Below, piece by piece: positions 60,277 to 64,000 of a DNA stretch of 64,000 nt; the first letter of the stretch is position 1, and every line of letters starts with the position of its first letter. The position numbers and the translations under genes are program-made. Below the pieces are notes generated by a model that saw only the letters and a list, made by a program, of their open reading frames with translations, searched no databases and was not told where the DNA came from. This DNA is from Sulfitobacter aestuariivivens. GTDB taxonomy: Bacteria; Pseudomonadota; Alphaproteobacteria; Rhodobacterales; Rhodobacteraceae. The stretch lies in the NCBI RefSeq assembly GCF_014763045.1, contig NZ_JACTAG010000003.1:62001-126000 (forward strand), read 5' to 3'.

Positions 60277-63231
60277 TTAGGGCAAGACGGCAGAGGCACT
60301 CACGGTCTTGAGCTTCCAATCCTCGATCAGCGTGCCTTTGGTCTCAAGCCGGCTGGCCAGATAGTAAAGCCGTTGGGTGGCAGGGCCTGTGGGGGCCGTT
60401 TCAAAACGCTGTTTGAGGTAATAGGGCGGGATCGACTGGGAATAGAGTGTTGCGCTTACTGTCACACTCTTGAGATCCGTGTCCTGCGGTAGCACAATCC
60501 GGTATTCCACCCCGTCAGAGCCCGGAATAAAGTTCGGGTCGTTCGCCGCGCGCCCCTCTGGCCGGGTGGCTTTCATGAAAGCAGCGGTCACGTCGCTGTC
60601 ACCAAACTTGGCCTTGAACGCCTCGGTGCCGGGGTTCAGCGTGCCAAGAGGTGTCAGGCGGTTGTCCTTGGGGTGATAGTCGCGTTGGACAAAGCTTGTG
60701 GTGAATTCCTTTTTGGCGTTCTGGGTCAGTTCTTCGTAAATCTGCACCTGCGTCTGGTTCGTTATCACCCGGTGATGCGGCTGATAGAGTGCCTCGGTGC
60801 CGCCCAAAGGCACCACGTCCAGAAATTCGGTCACCAGCGGCTTGCCGTTGCCATCCACTATCACGCCCGCGCCGTTCGTGCAGCCCGAGCACCAGAGCGT
60901 ATCGCCCCCGGTATCTGTCACTTTCACCTCAAGAAAGGAGCGGCGGAACCCGACGCCCGAAGGCAGGCGGTGCCCCGTCTTGTTGGCGACTGCGACCTGC
61001 GCCACAAGCCCGCCATATCCTTCTTCAAGGTTCAGCGTAATGTCAGCTGTTTCGTGTGCGGCCTGAAGTGCCATCGTATCGACCGACAGTTGAGCCCCAT
61101 TATCGGCGTAGGTCATCGGGTCAATGAGCCCCATGCCCATTTCGGCACTGAACTGGCGCAGCATTTCGACCATGAAGACATTGAGGCCCACAAAGTTGTG
61201 CCGCTTGTAGGTGTCGCGGAAGGGCACGGTCACATCTTCTACCGGCAACAAGTTGTCCACATCGGGGTAGTTGCTGTCCTGGATCGATGCGATCTGGGTG
61301 GTGATCTGGGGGATGTTGATCGCGCCATCCGTGCTTTGGAAACTGCTTTTCATATGGCAGTCCTGACACGATTGCGCGGTGCCTTCTTCATTATAGATGC
61401 TGTTGACCCATTCGATGTAGGTGGCCTGTTCGACGGAATGTTGGAAATCGGTCAGGCCTTCGGGGAAGGTCACACCGTATTCGGCGTTCAGGAATGCCGC
61501 GCCGTTGCGGCCCGCCTGATTAAAGACTTCCTGATCCGCCGCCGTGTACCCTTCGAGCGGTTCGGTCTTGTCCGCGTCGACGTTGGGCAGATTGATCGTA
61601 TGGCAGGCGCCGCATAATTGGCTGTCCTTGATGTAGTCGTCGCCTTCCGGCGTGATGCCCATGGCATTTTGCATCGGTTTTTGGCGCACGTCGTCATAGG
61701 GCCCGATCAACTTGTCTGCGTCGCTTAGCCGGAAGACGCCGGTGGTGCCATTCATCAGATAGGTATCGAGCGTGTTGTAGTCTGGCTGCCCTTCTGCCCG
61801 CTCAGGGGGCTGGATGTGGTGGCAGACCGCGCAGGAAATCCCCTCGCGTGCCAGATTGCCGTATTGGTGGTAGGCAAAGACGCCATCCTGTCGCTGCTTG
61901 TCCTCTTCGGCTTTGGTCAGGGGCGCGTGCAACAGGGTGTAGGACGGTTTGAAATTGTTCGGGTCAAGTTTTGCGTCGGGGTCGGCATGGGCGTCGATCT
62001 GCAACTGGCGCTGGCCCATGGCCCCGTGACACGACAAGCAGGTGGTGCCGAGGTTGGATGAGAGATCACTTGCGCCCAATTCTTCGAGCAGGGCAAATTC
62101 GCTTTCGAGTTGCGCAAAGAAGATCGGGTCGCGGCCCGCAAGGCCCATCGGTGACCAGCGCCATTCGCCGTATTCAGAGATGTTGTAGCCCTCGCCGTAT
62201 TTCGGCCCGGTCTGCAAGAACATCGTGGTGCCGGAAGGGGGTCCCCCCAACCCGCCATGACAGCCCACACAGTTGTCGGATGTCAGGAAATGCTGGGTGT
62301 CATTGGGGCGGGCGGGCACGTGATCCAGCCATTGGCTGGGCAGGGTCTGCAGATCGGCGCGGCTGACGTCGATGCCGCCCGTTGGCGGGAACGTCGCGGC
62401 AAAGGCCGGGTTTACGTCTGTAGGGGAAGCTGGCGGTTTGGCAGCCGCTGCGGCCATCACGGTCTGATCGTGGAACACATCACTGATCAGCTCTGCTTCG
62501 GTAAGGCCATCGGCAGGCCGCTGAACGGCGGGCAGATCACGCCAGCTTTCATCGACACGAAAGATCAGCGGCTCCCCCCCGAACCCGGCAACATTGTTGA
62601 GCGAGGAGTAGATCAGTTCTTCGGCGGCAGAGGCATGACAGCGCATGCAGGTGCCATCGCCTGCGGATCCGGTGGGCGGGGTAAAGGGGGCGTCGAAATT
62701 ATCGATTGTGCCTTGCTGACCGACAGAAGCAAAGAACCATCCGCCATGGCTGAGTGCGCTGTCCTTGACCATCACCGTCCAGTTCAGACTGCCGGTGTCC
62801 TTAAGGTAGGCGATCATCTCGGCTTCGACCTTTTCGGGGTCGTCGGGATATATGTAATCCAGCATCTCGCGATACTCGACGTAGCGCGCGGCGGGCGGCG
62901 AGGCCATTTCCTTGACCACCATTGCCCCGTCGGGAATATCGCCTTGGCGATTATCCTTGAGCCATTGCAGGACAGCAGGCGAATAGTAGATGCGGACGGC
63001 CGGGTGGACGCCATAGTTGGCATCCAGCACAAACGGCCCGGTGTCGCGCCAGCGCTTGTCGCGGGTCCACTTTGCGTCGTGAAACAGCCGGTTGGCGATG
63101 AACGGATAAAGCTGCGCTTCGTAGTCCAGCAGCGGCAGGCTGGAGGGCAGGGGTAATTCTTCTGCCTGCGCGGGAGGGGATGCGGTGAATAGGCATAGCA
63201 AAGCTGCCGCGAGGCGGGACAGGAAATTCAT
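60277..63231 (-). CDS. Exported hexaheme cytochrome c
   Basis: This 984-residue protein has a signal peptide cleaved near AQA-EE (residue 23) and six CxxCH haem-binding motifs at residues about 195, 321, 398, 467, 540 and 622, which place all haems in the first two thirds. The last 350 residues are haem-free and beta-rich. An extra CSGC pair lies near residue 815. GGAG precedes the ATG at 63231. It is the first gene of a minus-strand pair with aconitase X, overlapping none. It may be an electron carrier or oxidoreductase in the periplasm. The closest function is unknown to me. Confidence 0.87.
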   Translation of the reverse strand: MNFLSRLAAALLCLFTASPPAQAEELPLPSSLPLLDYEAQLYPFIANRLFHDAKWTRDKRWRDTGPFVLDANYGVHPAVRIYYSPAVLQWLKDNRQGDIPDGAMVVKEMASPPAARYVEYREMLDYIYPDDPEKVEAEMIAYLKDTGSLNWTVMVKDSALSHGGWFFASVGQQGTIDNFDAPFTPPTGSAGDGTCMRCHASAAEELIYSSLNNVAGFGGEPLIFRVDESWRDLPAVQRPADGLTEAELISDVFHDQTVMAAAAAKPPASPTDVNPAFAATFPPTGGIDVSRADLQTLPSQWLDHVPARPNDTQHFLTSDNCVGCHGGLGGPPSGTTMFLQTGPKYGEGYNISEYGEWRWSPMGLAGRDPIFFAQLESEFALLEELGASDLSSNLGTTCLSCHGAMGQRQLQIDAHADPDAKLDPNNFKPSYTLLHAPLTKAEEDKQRQDGVFAYHQYGNLAREGISCAVCHHIQPPERAEGQPDYNTLDTYLMNGTTGVFRLSDADKLIGPYDDVRQKPMQNAMGITPEGDDYIKDSQLCGACHTINLPNVDADKTEPLEGYTAADQEVFNQAGRNGAAFLNAEYGVTFPEGLTDFQHSVEQATYIEWVNSIYNEEGTAQSCQDCHMKSSFQSTDGAINIPQITTQIASIQDSNYPDVDNLLPVEDVTVPFRDTYKRHNFVGLNVFMVEMLRQFSAEMGMGLIDPMTYADNGAQLSVDTMALQAAHETADITLNLEEGYGGLVAQVAVANKTGHRLPSGVGFRRSFLEVKVTDTGGDTLWCSGCTNGAGVIVDGNGKPLVTEFLDVVPLGGTEALYQPHHRVITNQTQVQIYEELTQNAKKEFTTSFVQRDYHPKDNRLTPLGTLNPGTEAFKAKFGDSDVTAAFMKATRPEGRAANDPNFIPGSDGVEYRIVLPQDTDLKSVTVSATLYSQSIPPYYLKQRFETAPTGPATQRLYYLASRLETKGTLIEDWKLKTVSASAVLP

Positions 63232-63317
63232 CAAATGCTCCTTAAAATAATGGCGCGAAGATACACGCATTAAGGGAATAAATCAATCTCGGGATGCAGA
63301 TCTTTACGCAGCCAACG

Positions 63318-64000
63318 TCAGTGGATGGAGGAATCGTTGTCTGTTGAACGCAGCATGGCTGCCGCCAAAGCGAGGTCCCTGCGCAGGACGGCGCGATACT
63401 GGGCGGCTGTGGCTGGGTCATGCGCGCGCAGGATTGCGGAGGGGTGCAGAGTGATCAAAACACGTATGCCTTCAAGCGTTTCCTCGATCTTGCCGCACCG
63501 CTTTAGCAGTCCCTTGCCGTTTCCTGTCAGTGACAGCGCTGCGGTGGCACCCATCGCCATGATCAGCTGTGGGGCGACCTGCGACACCTCGCGCGAGAGC
63601 CACCAGCGGCAATGATGAACTTCGGAGGCACTGGGACGTTGATGGATGCGCCGCTTGCCGCGCGGGGTGAATTTGAAGTGTTTGACAGCGTTGGTCAGGT
63701 AGACGGTGCTGCGATCTAGACCTGCCTGCGCGGCGATCTCATTGAAAAGCTGCCCGGCGGGCCCGACGAAGGGGCGACCGTGAAGATCCTCCTGATCCCC
63801 GGGCTGTTCGCCAACAATCATTAAACGCGCGTCCATAGGCCCCTCACCGGGAACAGCCTGCGTGGCCATCTGGCCTAGGGGGCATCGTGTGCACGCCTCT
63901 ATCCCCTGCAAGGCGGTCTCGCCCGACGGCAATGATCGCTCTGGCAGGCGGTCAAGAATGCGCCGGGCGCGCGCGGGGGCAAGAGTGGGAGCGGTTTCGC
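63318..64000 (-). CDS. UdgX-type uracil-DNA glycosylase, N-terminal part outside window
   Basis: This is the C-terminal part of a family 4-like uracil-DNA glycosylase. Motif 1 GEQPGDQEDLHGRPFVGPAG and the Fe-S cysteines (CTRC, HHCRWW, LKRCGK) are visible. The loop KRRIHQRP is the marker of UdgX proteins, whose histidine forms a covalent bond with the DNA abasic sugar after uracil removal. The frame is open to the window edge without a start codon, so more protein lies upstream; many relatives carry an N-terminal DUF4130 domain. A TTG at 63932 is unlikely to be the true start. Confidence 0.87.
   Translation of the reverse strand, partial: ETAPTLAPARARRILDRLPERSLPSGETALQGIEACTRCPLGQMATQAVPGEGPMDARLMIVGEQPGDQEDLHGRPFVGPAGQLFNEIAAQAGLDRSTVYLTNAVKHFKFTPRGKRRIHQRPSASEVHHCRWWLSREVSQVAPQLIMAMGATAALSLTGNGKGLLKRCGKIEETLEGIRVLITLHPSAILRAHDPATAAQYRAVLRRDLALAAAMLRSTDNDSSIH

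Overview
The window looks like chromosomal DNA of a marine Roseobacter-group alphaproteobacterium (Rhodobacteraceae). This is inferred from GC-rich coding DNA, a class I lysyl-tRNA synthetase, an N-methylglutamate synthase/gamma-glutamylmethylamide synthetase cluster, an aconitase X hydroxyproline dehydratase, paired CspA-like proteins and several class III adenylate cyclases. No rRNA, CRISPR array, insertion sequence, integrase or replication origin was seen. One tRNA gene, tRNA-Arg(UCU), is present.

Layout. 1-2 kb: an ABC ATPase cut by the window edge, divergent from tesA, then an SRAP protein lacking its catalytic Cys2 and a cold-shock gene. 2.2-13.6 kb: a reductive pyrimidine catabolism region (preT, preA, a RutR-like TetR regulator, N-carbamoyl-beta-alanine amidohydrolase, a small unknown protein, dihydropyrimidinase, a RidA protein and a complete NitT/TauT-type ABC importer). 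Two palindromes resembling the E. coli RutR box lie before preT and before the amidohydrolase gene, so the locus reads as one regulon: import, reduction, ring opening and release of beta-alanine. 13.7-17.4 kb: an adenylate cyclase/hydrolase fusion, an L,D-transpeptidase, a second cold-shock gene and small genes. 17.1-19.3 kb: an accessory patch with two orphan antitoxins, a BrnT toxin remnant, and an AT-rich DarT1/NADAR pair (predicted DNA ADP-ribosyltransferase toxin and ADP-ribosyl hydrolase antitoxin). Next to this pair lies a diverged copy of the 3' end of ettA, the neighbouring gene.

19.3-42.7 kb: mostly housekeeping genes (ettA, MOSC protein, nadD, DMT permease, dacB, lysK, uvrB, NDUFS4-like protein), with a cyclase-TPR gene at 28-29.8 kb flanked by a second duplicated gene 3' end, a proline-racemase-family enzyme and a large beta-helix protein. 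42.7-43.5 kb: tRNA-Arg followed by an AT-rich, nearly gene-free stretch. 43.5-48.5 kb: an acyl-CoA ligase, a YihY membrane protein and a three-gene stress operon preceded by a GGAAC-N16-CGGTT motif like an EcfG general-stress promoter; a divergent pair of similar motifs lies at 37.2 kb. 48.8-55 kb: two regulators and mgsABC-gmaS (methylamine assimilation through N-methylglutamate). 55-58.4 kb: a SAM-cyclase-AAA-TPR gene broken by a frameshift. 58.5-64 kb: aconitase X, a hexaheme cytochrome c and a UdgX-type uracil-DNA glycosylase running off the window.

All assignments come from reading the sequence and remembered family motifs; no database search was run. Strongest assignments are the housekeeping enzymes, pyrimidine genes, mgs/gmaS and the tRNA. 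Promoter, operator and repeat interpretations are inference.
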